From Arthrobacter sp. S39 (GTDB taxonomy: Bacteria; Actinomycetota; Actinomycetes; Actinomycetales; Micrococcaceae): 64,000 bases of DNA. The position numbers and the translations under genes are program-made. Below, in pieces: positions 21,400 to 30,769 of the stretch. Location of the stretch: the NCBI RefSeq assembly GCF_004320525.1, contig NZ_SIHX01000001.1, forward strand, positions 310,001 to 374,000, read 5' to 3'. The notes under the pieces were generated by a model. That model searched no databases. It was not told the DNA's origin and saw only the letters and a list, made by a program, of their open reading frames with translations. How positions within the stretch are numbered: the first letter of the stretch is position 1; every line of letters begins with the position of its first letter.

Positions 21400-21440
21400 G
21401 GGGCCGCTCCAGCATTCTCGCCTCACTGAAGGGAAACGCC

Positions 21441-21929
21441 TTGGCGGAACCACTTGACCGGTACGATGCCGAACTCACCACGCCCGAAATGGTGATCCTC
21501 GAGCTTGAGGCATCGGACAAGGTGGACGCAGCATCGCAGCTCGCGGCACGTCTTTTCGCCGCCGGCCGGGTGACGGACCTGCCGGGCTTCCTGGAGCACG
21601 TCCACGCCCGGGAGCACCAGCTGGCCACAGGTCTGCCGGGCGGCATCGGCCTGCCCCACGCCCGGAGCGAATTCGTGTCCCGGACCTCCATCGCCGTCGG
21701 CATCACCAAGTACGGGCACGCACTGGACTTCGGCGCCACCGACGGTCCGGCCACCGTCATTCTCTTGATCGCGACGCCGGCGAGTTCCTTCTCGGACCAC
21801 CTGGAGGTCCTCGCCACCCTGGCGCGGTCGCTGTCCAAGGAATCGTTCCGCGAGTCCCTCCGGCGTGCCTACGACCCCGAAGTGATCGCCGAGCTCATCA
21901 ACTCCAGCCTGGTCTTCTTCGACCACTAG
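21441..21929 (+). CDS. PTS fructose-type EIIA domain protein
   Basis: 162 residues from a TTG preceded by AAGGGAAA. The phosphorylatable histidine is H73 in GGIGLPHARSEF, the mannitol/fructose EIIA signature. It stands alone, without EIIB/EIIC or HPr domains, so it may feed a separate permease or act in regulation like PtsN. It starts 41 bases after glpD, possibly in the same transcript, which would link carbon-source sensing with glycerol use. A short GC hairpin follows. Confidence 0.9.
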   Translation: MAEPLDRYDAELTTPEMVILELEASDKVDAASQLAARLFAAGRVTDLPGFLEHVHAREHQLATGLPGGIGLPHARSEFVSRTSIAVGITKYGHALDFGATDGPATVILLIATPASSFSDHLEVLATLARSLSKESFRESLRRAYDPEVIAELINSSLVFFDH

Positions 21930-21943
21930 GGATAGGGACGTCG

Positions 21944-21963
21944 CTGCCCCACTCCAGGGGCAG
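21944..21963 (+). terminator. Terminator hairpin after the EIIA gene
   Basis: CTGCCCC, ACTCCA loop, GGGGCAG: a perfect 7-base stem followed by GCCCCTTCGTTT, a weak T-rich stretch. Confidence 0.55.
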
Positions 21964-21998
21964 GCCCCTTCGTTTAGTTGTTCTACGGCGGAACGAAG

Positions 21999-22004
21999 TA
22001 CGGT
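21999..22004 (+). promoter_or_regulatory. -10 box of the SURF1 gene (leaderless)
   Basis: TACGGT followed by six bases and the GTG at 22011. Confidence 0.45.
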
Positions 22005-22010
22005 TAAGGG

Positions 22011-22874
22011 GTGTGGAAAACAGCCCTCAAACCCCGATGGATCGCAGGCCTGGTGTTCGCGATTGCCGTTTCCGGGGTGTTCGTCCTGCTCAGCCAATGG
22101 CAGTTCGGCAGGTCCACGCAAGCCGAGATCCCGGTCAACCCCGCCACCGAGACGGCACAGTCGCTGACCGGCACGCTCCAGCCCGGAGACTTTTTCCATG
22201 GCTCCGTGGCGGACCAGATGGTCACCGCGGCGGGGACCTACGACGCCAACAAGCAGGTACTGATTCCCGGGCGCCTGCACAACGGCGAGTCCGGCTACTG
22301 GGTGGTGACCGCCTTTGCCGTCAACGGAGCGCCGGTTCTCAGCGGCGCCGGGGCCTCGCCGGAAACCTGGATTCCCGTAGCCCGCGGCTGGGTGGGCGAT
22401 CCCGCCGACGCCGCCGAACCGCCGTCGGGCACTCTTGAACTGACCGGACGGCTCCTGCCGTCCGAGGCGCCCTTGCCCCAAACGGCTCCCGGCCCGGGCC
22501 GCGCCACGGCGGTGTCCGTGGCCGAACTCATCAACTACTGGGATGTCAGCAGCTACCCCGGGTTCATCGCGGCCACGGCCGAAGTGTCCGCCGGAACGGA
22601 CCTCAGCGCCGGGGCCACGGACAGTGCGCTCAAGCCGCTGAACATCGGACCCCAGCCGCCGGCCCAGAAGATCAACTGGCTCAACCTCTTCTACTCCCTG
22701 GAGTGGGTGGTCTTCGCCGGCTTTGCCCTGTTTATCTGGTGGCGCCTGGTCAAGGACGACTACCGCCGGACCCTTGAGGACGAGCACGACGGCGGCGGCG
22801 GCACCGACGGCGGCCACGATCACCTCCCAGCCCCCACACCTTCTGAACCGACCCAACAAAAGGTACAGCCATGA
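22011..22874 (+). CDS. SURF1 family cytochrome oxidase biogenesis protein
   Basis: 287 residues from a GTG. The topology is that of SURF1: a helix at about 9-29 (WIAGLVFAIAVSGVFVLLSQWQ), a large external domain, and a second helix at about 225-246 (LEWVVFAGFALFIWWRLV). FVLLSQWQFGR resembles the family's G-x-W-Q-x-x-R start, and LIPGRLHNGESGYWVVT and VARGWV are family segments. SURF1 proteins assist heme a insertion and assembly of cytochrome aa3 oxidase. The stop overlaps the next start as ATGA. Confidence 0.88.
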   Translation: MWKTALKPRWIAGLVFAIAVSGVFVLLSQWQFGRSTQAEIPVNPATETAQSLTGTLQPGDFFHGSVADQMVTAAGTYDANKQVLIPGRLHNGESGYWVVTAFAVNGAPVLSGAGASPETWIPVARGWVGDPADAAEPPSGTLELTGRLLPSEAPLPQTAPGPGRATAVSVAELINYWDVSSYPGFIAATAEVSAGTDLSAGATDSALKPLNIGPQPPAQKINWLNLFYSLEWVVFAGFALFIWWRLVKDDYRRTLEDEHDGGGGTDGGHDHLPAPTPSEPTQQKVQP

Positions 22875-23401
22875 TTGAACCCAAACCTGCCATGCAGGCA
22901 CAGCCGTCCGGTGACAGCAGCCAGACCAGCGGCGGAGTGGCCAACAAAGGCAAAAAACGCCGCTTCGGCGGCACCGAGCAGCAGATCCGCTCAGCCCTGA
23001 AGTTCTACAAGGTGCTGGCGTACCTCACCGGCGGCATGCTGCTGCTGCTGTGCGCCGAGCTCATTGCACGCTACGCGTTCGGCCAGTACCTCTTCGCCGG
23101 TGGAACGAACGCCGTCACGGGAGAGCCGTTCGGCCTGGGGTTCGCCGACGCCGAACCCAAGGGCGTGCTGGGCGGGGTCAACATCTCTGTCACGGTGCTG
23201 ATCGTGCACGGCTGGATGTACGTTGTCTACCTGATGTCCAACTTCCGCCTCTGGTCGCTGATGCGCTGGCCTTTCGCCAAGCTCATCCTGCTGGCCCTGG
23301 GCGGCGTTATTCCGTTCCTGTCCTTCATCGTGGAGAAGAAGTTCCACGCCGAGGTTGAGGCGGAGCTGGCGGACAACCCGCAGGCACCCCGGCGCTACTA
23401 G
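22871..23401 (+). CDS. DUF3817 membrane protein
   Basis: 176 residues. A hydrophilic N-terminus of about 48 residues precedes three helices at about 54-74, 114-132 and 136-156. The region RSALKFYKVLAYLTGGMLLLL and the last helices (VHGWMYVVYLMSNF, GGVIPFLSFIVE) match the DUF3817 pattern. The family is common next to guaA in actinobacteria; function unknown. It is translationally coupled to the SURF1 gene (ATGA), which hints at a shared role in the respiratory membrane. Confidence 0.85.
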   Translation: MIEPKPAMQAQPSGDSSQTSGGVANKGKKRRFGGTEQQIRSALKFYKVLAYLTGGMLLLLCAELIARYAFGQYLFAGGTNAVTGEPFGLGFADAEPKGVLGGVNISVTVLIVHGWMYVVYLMSNFRLWSLMRWPFAKLILLALGGVIPFLSFIVEKKFHAEVEAELADNPQAPRRY

Positions 23402-23488
23402 GGCCGCGGCGCGCAGGCCGCCCCGCCGTCGGACGTTTACTCCGTCACACCGGCGGCCCTGGATGTGCGGCGGGGCAACCGCGCAAAG

Positions 23489-23494
23489 TAGGCT
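23489..23494 (+). promoter_or_regulatory. -10 box of guaA (leaderless)
   Basis: TAGGCT followed by six bases and the GTG at 23501. Confidence 0.55.
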
Positions 23495-23500
23495 AGTACG

Positions 23501-25090
23501 GTGACTACTCCCACTGCATCCCAGACTTCCCAGAAGCCGGTGCTGGTTGTTGACTACGGTGCCCAGTACGCGCAGCTTATTGCCCGCCGCGTCCGGGAAG
23601 CGAATGTGTATTCGGAAGTGGTTCCGCATACCTACAGCACCGAGCAGCTCCTGGCCAAGAACCCCGCCGCCATCATCCTGTCCGGCGGCCCGTCCAGCGT
23701 CTACGCTGACGGTGCACCGTCTGTCGGCGCCGACCTCTTCGAAGCCGGGATCCCGGTCTTCGGCATCTGCTACGGCTTCCAGGCCATGGCCAATGCCCTG
23801 GGCGGCAAAGTCGACAAGACCGGCCTGCGCGAGTACGGCTCGACGCAGACCACCATCCTCGGCGAGGGCCGCTCAGTGCTCGAAGGGATGCCGCAGCACC
23901 AGAACACCTGGATGAGCCACGGCGACTCCGTGCACGAGGCGCCGGAAGGCTTCGAAGTGCTGGCCACCACCGCCGGCGCCGAAGTTGCAGCCTTCGCCAA
24001 CGAGGAAAAATGCCTCTACGGCGTGCAGTGGCACCCGGAAGTGAAGCACTCGGCCTACGGCCAGCAGGTGCTGGAGAACTTCCTGTTCAAGGGCGCCAAG
24101 CTGGAACCGAACTGGACCACCGGGAACATCCTCGACGAACAGGTGGAGCGCATCCGCCAGCAGATCGGCGACGCGAAGGTCATTTGCGGCCTCTCCGGCG
24201 GTGTTGACTCCGCAGTTGCGGCCGCCCTTGTCCAGCGCGCCGTGGGCGACCAGCTGACCTGTGTGTTCGTGGACCACGGGCTGCTGCGCGAAGGCGAAGC
24301 CGAGCAGGTGGAACGCGACTTCGTCGCCGCCACCGGCGTCAAGCTCTACGTCGCCAACGAGCAGGAGCGCTTCCAGGCCGCCCTGGCCGGGGTCAGCGAT
24401 CCGGAGACGAAGCGCAAGATCATCGGCCGCGAGTTCATCCGCGCCTTTGAAGAAGCCGAACTGGCCATCATCGCCGAGGCAGCCGCACACGGCGAAAAGA
24501 TCAAATTCCTGGTCCAGGGCACCCTGTACCCCGACGTCGTCGAATCCGGCGGCGGCGAAGGCGCAGCCAACATCAAGAGCCACCACAACGTGGGCGGCCT
24601 TCCCGAGGACCTGCAGTTTGAGCTCGTCGAGCCGCTGCGGGCACTGTTCAAGGACGAAGTCCGGGCCGTCGGCGCCCAGCTGGGCCTGCCGCAGGAAATC
24701 GTCGGACGCCAGCCCTTCCCCGGGCCCGGCCTCGGAATCCGCATCGTCGGCGAGGTCACCAAGGAACGCCTGGACCTGCTCCGCAAGGCGGACGCCATTG
24801 CCCGCGCCGAGCTGACTGCTGCCGGGCTCGACAACGACGTATGGCAGATGCCGGTTGTCCTGCTGGCCGACGTCCGCAGCGTTGGTGTCATGGGCGACGG
24901 CCGCACCTACGGCCACCCGATCGTCCTCCGTCCGGTTTCCTCCGAGGACGCCATGACGGCGGACTGGTCACGGCTGCCCTACGACCTCCTGGCCCGGATC
25001 TCCAACCGGATCACCAATGAGGTGGAAGGCGTTAACCGCGTTGTGCTGGACGTGACCAGCAAGCCGCCGGGAACCATCGAATGGGAATAA
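23501..25090 (+). CDS. guaA: GMP synthase (glutamine-hydrolysing)
   Basis: 529 residues from a GTG. The class I glutamine amidotransferase domain covers about 10-200, with nucleophile C90 in [10 protein letters not shown] and the His/Glu pair in YGVQWHPEV. The ATP-pyrophosphatase domain follows with its P-loop [12 protein letters not shown] at about 230, then the C-terminal dimerisation domain with [14 protein letters not shown]. It converts XMP to GMP using ATP and glutamine. It completes the GMP branch begun by guaB. A strong hairpin follows its stop. Confidence 0.98.
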   Translation: MTTPTASQTSQKPVLVVDYGAQYAQLIARRVREANVYSEVVPHTYSTEQLLAKNPAAIILSGGPSSVYADGAPSVGADLFEAGIPVFGICYGFQAMANALGGKVDKTGLREYGSTQTTILGEGRSVLEGMPQHQNTWMSHGDSVHEAPEGFEVLATTAGAEVAAFANEEKCLYGVQWHPEVKHSAYGQQVLENFLFKGAKLEPNWTTGNILDEQVERIRQQIGDAKVICGLSGGVDSAVAAALVQRAVGDQLTCVFVDHGLLREGEAEQVERDFVAATGVKLYVANEQERFQAALAGVSDPETKRKIIGREFIRAFEEAELAIIAEAAAHGEKIKFLVQGTLYPDVVESGGGEGAANIKSHHNVGGLPEDLQFELVEPLRALFKDEVRAVGAQLGLPQEIVGRQPFPGPGLGIRIVGEVTKERLDLLRKADAIARAELTAAGLDNDVWQMPVVLLADVRSVGVMGDGRTYGHPIVLRPVSSEDAMTADWSRLPYDLLARISNRITNEVEGVNRVVLDVTSKPPGTIEWE

Positions 25091-25099
25091 CCGCATAAC

Positions 25100-25132
25100 A
25101 GTGGCCGGTCTCCGTCAGGGAGGCCGGCCACT
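25100..25132 (+). terminator. guaA terminator hairpin
   Basis: A 14-base stem (25100-25113 with 25119-25132, one G-T pair) around a five-base loop, ten bases after the stop. Only a short GTTTG follows. Confidence 0.75.
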
Positions 25133-25206
25133 GGTCGTTTGAGGGGAAATACTCCGCAATTTGGCATGATCAGTGTTGCGGTCTCTCACTAAGGCATCTT
25201 TCCGGC

Positions 25207-25212
25207 TACGCT
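25207..25212 (+). promoter_or_regulatory. -10 box of the helicase-like gene (leaderless)
   Basis: TACGCT followed by seven bases and the ATG at 25220. Confidence 0.4.
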
Positions 25213-25219
25213 CGAAAGT

Positions 25220-28200
25220 ATGCCGGTATGGTCCAGGGCGTCACGTGAAAACGCAGAAAAGAAGGCAGTAGTGTCAGTTGGTCAAGGCCACCCGGAGGGC
25301 TCCGAGGAGTTCAGGAAATGGCTGTCCGGTCTTAAGCCCGTCACCGGGGCAGACACCATGCTGCGCTTCACCAAGACCCCTGAAGGTTCCATCGACCTGA
25401 CCCACGCCCACCCGTCAGGCCTCGCCCAGCTGATGGCGGGCCGGCGCACGCGGCTTTCCACCCTGATCCGGGACCGCCAGCAGTACGTGGTCGCGGCCCG
25501 CGCATCCCGGAACATCCGCTCCAAGATCTTCGAACTGGGCAACGACCGCGGCATCGACGCCGGCTACCTGTCCGCCGGCACTGTGGTCTGGACCTCCGCC
25601 GTCGGGGGCAAACCGCAGCGGATCTCCGCCCCGGTCATGCTGACCGCGATCTCCCTGACGGTGCGCCCCGGCGAAGACGACTATGAGCTGCAGCTCACGG
25701 AACAGGCACACATCAACCCGGCGCTGGTCCGTCACCTGAAGAACATCCACGGGATCGTCTTCGACGTCAACGCGGTGACCCGCCTGGCGTACAGCACCGC
25801 CCGCTTTGACCCCCAGCCCGTGCTTGACCGGCTGGCTACGCTGATCAGGCCCATCCATGGCGCCGAGGCGCAGCACAACCTGCTGGTCTCCACCTTTGCC
25901 GACCTGTCCGGGAACCTCGATGACCCCTGGATCAACGAAGCGAACCCGCTGGTGGCTGCCCTGGCCACCGCCGCCAGCGGTGCAGTGGTGGACGTGGACG
26001 AACCGGACCCCGCCCGCTTTCCCGGCGTGGACCAGCGCCACCCCCAGGATGAACTGCTCCTGCTCGACGCCGACGCGGACCAGCAGTACGTGCTTGACGC
26101 CGCCCGGGCCGGGGATTCCCTGGTGGTCAGCAGCCCGCCAGGAACCGGCCAGACCCAGACCGCCATCAACACCATCGGCGCGCTCGTGGATGCCGGCAAA
26201 ACCGTCCTGGTGGTCGGGGACCGGCGTGCCAGCCTCAACGAGGTCTCGGCGCAGCTAGAGACCCTCGGCCTGGAGTCCATCCTGTTCCAGCTCTCCGGCA
26301 CCGCCACTCCGCAGCAGCTCAAGGCACAGCTGGTGCGCGCCATCGTCCGGAACGAGAAGTCCCTCCAGCCCCAGCTCGGGAACCTGCACAAGACCCTCAC
26401 CGAACACCGGCACGCCCTGACGGACCACGTTGCGTCCCTCCACAATGTGCGGCAGCGCTGGGGGTGCTCGCCCTACCAAGCCATGCAGTCACTGGCCGAA
26501 CTGACCTCCATCCAGCCTGCCCCGGCCACCACTGTCCGGCTCAAGCGGAGCGTCCTGGACAACATCAGGGACCGTAACGAACTCGCGGGCCGGCTCCACC
26601 GTGCCGCGGAACTCGGCAGTTTCAGCCGGGCGTCCACCACCAGCCCCTGGCACGGGGCCAGGCTGCTCACCCGCAAGGAAACGGAAGAAGCCCAGCAGCT
26701 GGCCCGCTCTGTGGAAGAAACCCTGCCCGTCCTGCGGGACCGCATGAACGCCGTGGCGGAGCACGCCGAGATCCGCCTTGGCCTCTCATTTGCCGAATGG
26801 GGCGAGCAGCTTGAGCTCCTCATGGCGGTGCGGGAAAGCCTGGACAAGTTCACCCCGGACATTTTTGACCGGCCCGTCCATGACCTGATTTCGGCGACCG
26901 CATCCTCGGCCTGGCGGCGTGAGCGGAACATCGACATGGCGTCCATGCAGCGCTCCCGGCTGCGCCGGGTGGCGAAGGAATACGTCCGCCCCGGGGTCCA
27001 CATCGCGGACCTCCACAGCTCACTGATGCTCGTGCAGGAACAGCGCGCACTGTGGTCCGGCTACGCCACAACGCAGCGCCACCCCGCCGTGCCGTCAGGG
27101 CTGGCGGAGATGAACATGATGTACCGTTCGCTGGACCGTGAACTCACGGAGCTGGGGGAGGCCCTGCGGCACACCGAAGCGGGCGGGTCCCTGGCAACCA
27201 CGCCGTACCCCGAGCTGATGGAACGCCTCGAGCGGCTGGTCGCGGACACGGACACCCTCAAGACACTGCCGGAGCGCACCCTGCTGGTGGAGAACATGCG
27301 TGAACATGGCCTGGGTGAACTGCTCACCGACCTCGCCGAGCGGGAAGTCCCGGCCGGATCCGTGGCCGCGGAGCTTGAACTCGCCTGGTGGCAGTCCGCA
27401 CTGGAAGCTATGATCAGCGGCGACGACTACCTCGCCATGTCCGACGGTGACGCCCTCCGGCAGCTGGAAGCTGAATACCGGCTCGCCGACAACGCGCATA
27501 TCGCCAGCGGCGCCGCCCGGCTCCGCTGGGACCTGTCCGAGCGGTGGCGCGCAGCCATCGGCGAGAACCCGCGCCAGGCCGCCCTGCTCAAGAGCCTGCT
27601 GAAGGACGGGCGTGTGACCCTTGCCGCGCTGACCGCCCAGGCGCCGGCGCTGGTGCCCATGCTGGTGCCCGTCTGGTCCGTGAGCCCGTACCTGATGACC
27701 GGGCTCCTTCCGGCAGAGCAGAGCTTTGATGCCGTGGTTGTCCTGGATGCCGAGGCCACCTCGCTCCAGGCGGTCCTGCCGGCCATGGCCCGGGCCAAGC
27801 AGGTCATTGCCTTCGGTGATTCCCGGATTGCCAGCCCGCGCACGTTCACCGTCGGAGTGGAACGGCTCGCGGCCGGCGAAACGGCCCACCAGCGCGTGGA
27901 GAGCGCCTTCTCCGCACTGTCAGCCGTGCTGCCGGTCTGGCGGCTGAACTTTGTCTACCGTGCCGTGGACGAGGACCTGGTCCTCCAGCTCAGCAAGAAT
28001 TTCTACGACGGCGGCCTCCGCCGGCTGCCGGAGGGCCAGTCCGCCACGGGTCTGGACAGGGCCCTGCTGGTTGAGTACCTGCCGGACGGGACCGGGCTGC
28101 CGAGCGCCGACCATGAGGGTGTTGAATCCGTCGTGGCAGAGGTCAACCGGGTGGTGCACCTGGTCTTCGAACATGCACGGCTCCGCCCGCGGACTTCGCT

Positions 28201-29431
28201 GGCCGTTGTCACGGCCAGTCTCCGGCACGCGGCCAGGATCGGCGAATCCATCCGGCTGCAGCTGCCCAACCACCCCGGCCTCGCCGGGTTCTTCGGGGCA
28301 GGTCCCGAATCCTTCCGGGTCGTGGACCTTGAACGCGCACAGGGCCTGGTCCGGGACCACGTGATTTTTTCACCCGGCTTCGGACGGACGCCGCATGGCC
28401 GTGCCCTGCACAATTTCGGTCCGTTGTCCGCCGAGGGCGGCCGCGAAAAGTTCGCCCTGGCCATGACCCGGGCGCGCCGGTCCCTGCACGTCCTGACCTG
28501 CTTCCGGCCGGAGGACCTGGACCACACCAGGCTGGCCCACGGCGCCGTTGACCTCTATGAGCTTCTGGACCGGGAGATTGCCGGGAACACCAACCTCGGC
28601 ACTCCTGCGTCCCGGGCCGCCGCCAGCGAGCAGGCCCTCGGAGCGGATCCGCTGGTTGCTGACCTCGGGGACCGCCTGCGTGCCCGCGGTGCGCGCGTCT
28701 GGCACCAGTACGACGGCGTCATCGACGTGGTGGCGGCAGCCGACCCGCTCAGCACCATGGGCCAGGACGACCCCGAGACGCCGTGGCCGGTGGCCATCGA
28801 ATCAGACGGCACTGACCAATACCGGACCATGAGTGTCCGGGAGCGGAGCCGGCTGCGGCCGCAGCTCCTGGAGCGCATGGGCTGGCGGTACATGCCGCTG
28901 TGGACCATCGAGGTCTTCACCGACCCCTCGGCCTGCGCCGACCGCATTGCCGGTTACCTGGGCCTGGAGAAAGTGGTCCTGCCGGGCCGGGCCATGGCAT
29001 CCGCCAATTTCTTCGACGACGACGTGGACCCGCTGTCACTCGAAGCGTATGGGAGCGTCAGCCGGGAGCCTGACCTTCCCAGCCGGGCCGACCACACGCA
29101 GCAGGGACAGCCTGCTGCGCCGGAAAACTACCAGAACCGGGCGGCACGTCCGGATGAGGAGGAGGCGGTCCGCGTGGCCCCAACATACAACGCTGACGCC
29201 CGCGCCGGCGGAGACGCCGCTGACGGCCAGGCGCCAAGCCAGGGCACAAGCCAGGAAAACGCGCGCGAGGAGGCCAAAACGGCTGCCCCTGCGTACGGCC
29301 AGGCTGCCACCGGAACGGAGGGCATCCTGCCCAACAAAGCCGCGGAGGACGACCCCCGGCGCTGGGGCGACGGCCCCGATGACGACCACGACGCATGGCT
29401 TAAGGAACAGAAACCGCCACACTGGGGGTGA
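25220..29431 (+). CDS. Large superfamily 1 helicase-like protein with MTES_1575-type nuclease domain and degraded ATPase motifs
   Basis: 1403 residues. Around 300-330 there is a Walker A region SSPPGTGQTQTA in which the invariant lysine is glutamine (codon CAG). The Walker B region reads VVVLDAEATS rather than DEAS, and motif III reads GDSRIASP rather than GDPKQLPP. The C-terminal helicase half keeps AMTRARRSLHVLT and GRTPHGRALHNFGPLS. About 1150-1260 resembles the REase_MTES_1575 fold: IDVVAA, PVAIESDG, RERSRLRPQLLERMGWR. A disordered acidic/proline tail of about 150 residues follows. The ORF is intact with normal codon use, so selection persists. It is probably a DNA-binding or nuclease protein that no longer hydrolyses ATP. 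Confidence 0.85.
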   Translation: MPVWSRASRENAEKKAVVSVGQGHPEGSEEFRKWLSGLKPVTGADTMLRFTKTPEGSIDLTHAHPSGLAQLMAGRRTRLSTLIRDRQQYVVAARASRNIRSKIFELGNDRGIDAGYLSAGTVVWTSAVGGKPQRISAPVMLTAISLTVRPGEDDYELQLTEQAHINPALVRHLKNIHGIVFDVNAVTRLAYSTARFDPQPVLDRLATLIRPIHGAEAQHNLLVSTFADLSGNLDDPWINEANPLVAALATAASGAVVDVDEPDPARFPGVDQRHPQDELLLLDADADQQYVLDAARAGDSLVVSSPPGTGQTQTAINTIGALVDAGKTVLVVGDRRASLNEVSAQLETLGLESILFQLSGTATPQQLKAQLVRAIVRNEKSLQPQLGNLHKTLTEHRHALTDHVASLHNVRQRWGCSPYQAMQSLAELTSIQPAPATTVRLKRSVLDNIRDRNELAGRLHRAAELGSFSRASTTSPWHGARLLTRKETEEAQQLARSVEETLPVLRDRMNAVAEHAEIRLGLSFAEWGEQLELLMAVRESLDKFTPDIFDRPVHDLISATASSAWRRERNIDMASMQRSRLRRVAKEYVRPGVHIADLHSSLMLVQEQRALWSGYATTQRHPAVPSGLAEMNMMYRSLDRELTELGEALRHTEAGGSLATTPYPELMERLERLVADTDTLKTLPERTLLVENMREHGLGELLTDLAEREVPAGSVAAELELAWWQSALEAMISGDDYLAMSDGDALRQLEAEYRLADNAHIASGAARLRWDLSERWRAAIGENPRQAALLKSLLKDGRVTLAALTAQAPALVPMLVPVWSVSPYLMTGLLPAEQSFDAVVVLDAEATSLQAVLPAMARAKQVIAFGDSRIASPRTFTVGVERLAAGETAHQRVESAFSALSAVLPVWRLNFVYRAVDEDLVLQLSKNFYDGGLRRLPEGQSATGLDRALLVEYLPDGTGLPSADHEGVESVVAEVNRVVHLVFEHARLRPRTSLAVVTASLRHAARIGESIRLQLPNHPGLAGFFGAGPESFRVVDLERAQGLVRDHVIFSPGFGRTPHGRALHNFGPLSAEGGREKFALAMTRARRSLHVLTCFRPEDLDHTRLAHGAVDLYELLDREIAGNTNLGTPASRAAASEQALGADPLVADLGDRLRARGARVWHQYDGVIDVVAAADPLSTMGQDDPETPWPVAIESDGTDQYRTMSVRERSRLRPQLLERMGWRYMPLWTIEVFTDPSACADRIAGYLGLEKVVLPGRAMASANFFDDDVDPLSLEAYGSVSREPDLPSRADHTQQGQPAAPENYQNRAARPDEEEAVRVAPTYNADARAGGDAADGQAPSQGTSQENAREEAKTAAPAYGQAATGTEGILPNKAAEDDPRRWGDGPDDDHDAWLKEQKPPHWG

Positions 29432-29504
29432 TGGACCGGAGCCTACTGCGCCGTGGGCCCCGCCACCAGGCACGGTCGGGCCACCCCGCGGGCGGCCCCG
29501 CGGG

Positions 29505-30257
29505 TCATCCCGGCGCCCCGACAAGGACAAAAAACAGCTTGCCCTGCGTGGAGGCCCCTGCCAGCCGGGCAGCCTGTCCGGGGTCGGCCGCCACTACGAT
29601 CAGGCCTTCCGTCTCGCCTGTTCCCAGCCATTCTCCGGTTTTGCCGCCCTGGCCCGAGGTCCAGAGCACCGGCACCGCTGTCGCCAGGACTTCCGAGGCA
29701 GCCTGCTGGTCGTAGCCGTTCGCGGACGTGAGCACCACGTTCACCAGCTGCCCCGGTGACACGAGCTGGATGGAGGAGGGGTCCGCCATCCGCAGCGGCA
29801 CAGCAGCAGAACCCGGAGGAGTCCCCGCGAGCAAACCGGGGCCCAGTAGCTGGGTGTCCGTCAGGAGCTGCCCTTTGCGGAGCGGGGCTGCCAACTGCTT
29901 TCCCGCTGCCTCGGCGGCGACCTGAAGGGATCCGGCTGCGATCATGTCCGGCGGAACCTGAACTACGGCCATGTCCGAGGACGCCAGCGAGGAACCGGCC
30001 GGAAGGTCCCGGGCCGCGGCGAGGGCCGTCACCGAATCCGCCGGCGCCGGAGTGAGCTGATGGACCGCCACGGCTGCTGCAACGCAGAGCAGGAACGCTA
30101 TGGCGAGACGGCGGTTGCGGGCCAGCCACGGGCCAAGCCGGCGGCCCGGCGGCCGGCCGGCCGACAGCGGACGGGCACCACGTGACGGCCGCCCGGGCGC
30201 AGGTGCCTTTCGGCTGGCGGGAGTTCTTCGATGAGGGCGAAACAGTGCGGCGGACAT
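29505..30257 (-). CDS. SAF-domain membrane protein (CpaB/RcpC-like)
   Basis: 250 residues. A basic N-terminus of about 48 residues (many Arg/Pro) precedes one helix at about 49-67 (LAIAFLLCVAAAVAVHQL), then an SAF domain at about 75-140 (ALAAARDLPAGSSLASSDMAVVQVP). CpaB-type proteins help assemble Flp/Tad pili, but no tad genes are here. In actinobacteria such a gene usually sits beside fmdB and the cyclo-ligase gene, as here. TAGCGT lies six bases before the ATG. Confidence 0.85.
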   Translation of the reverse strand: MSAALFRPHRRTPASRKAPAPGRPSRGARPLSAGRPPGRRLGPWLARNRRLAIAFLLCVAAAVAVHQLTPAPADSVTALAAARDLPAGSSLASSDMAVVQVPPDMIAAGSLQVAAEAAGKQLAAPLRKGQLLTDTQLLGPGLLAGTPPGSAAVPLRMADPSSIQLVSPGQLVNVVLTSANGYDQQAASEVLATAVPVLWTSGQGGKTGEWLGTGETEGLIVVAADPGQAARLAGASTQGKLFFVLVGAPG

Positions 30258-30263
30258 GGGCCC

Positions 30264-30269
30264 ACGCTA
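30264..30269 (-). promoter_or_regulatory. -10 box of the SAF gene (leaderless)
   Basis: TAGCGT on the minus strand, then six bases, then the ATG at 30257. Confidence 0.45.
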
Positions 30270-30379
30270 TTTCGGGCCGGACACAGAGAACAGCACCGTT
30301 GTGGGCTATGTGGACAACCGGATTCGGGCGTCGCTGAGGATGCCGCGGTCATGCGAGGCCCGGGAACAGGCCTGGCGCG

Positions 30380-30640
30380 TCAGCTTGCGGCAGCGGCCGT
30401 GGCGGGGGCTGGTGCCGGTGCTGCGGGCGCCGACGGGGCGGCCGAAACCGTGCTTCCCTTGGCATCGCGGGAGTCGGTGCGGTAGAAACCGGAGCCCTTG
30501 AAGACCACGCCAACACTGTTGAACTTCTTGCGCAAGGTGCCCTGGCACTCGGGGCAGGACGTCAGTGTGCTGTCCGTGAACGACTGGACAATATCGAAGG
30601 CATGGCTGCAATCCTTGCAGGCGTACGCATACGTTGGCAC
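30380..30640 (-). CDS. FmdB family zinc ribbon protein
   Basis: 86 residues from the GTG at 30640, which has GAGGAGGAG upstream; longer in-frame starts lack a ribosome site. Four cysteines in CKDC and CPEC (about residues 8-11 and 30-33) form the FmdB-type zinc ribbon: PTYAYACKDCSHAFDIVQSF, then KFNSVGVVFKGSGFYRTD. The last 25 residues are an Ala/Pro/Ser tail. Members are putative regulators; no target is known. Same strand as the cyclo-ligase gene upstream and the SAF gene downstream. Confidence 0.93.
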   Translation of the reverse strand: MPTYAYACKDCSHAFDIVQSFTDSTLTSCPECQGTLRKKFNSVGVVFKGSGFYRTDSRDAKGSTVSAAPSAPAAPAPAPATAAAAS

Positions 30641-30769
30641 TGGTGCTCCTCCTCTTGGACAAACGAGAGGTCCCGTGCTGCCAGGACGATCGTTTCCGTC
30701 CATTAGCAGTCGCAGGGCCTGAGTGCCAATTCTATCATCCCCGCCGGGGCGGCCGCCCGGCGTCGGAAG

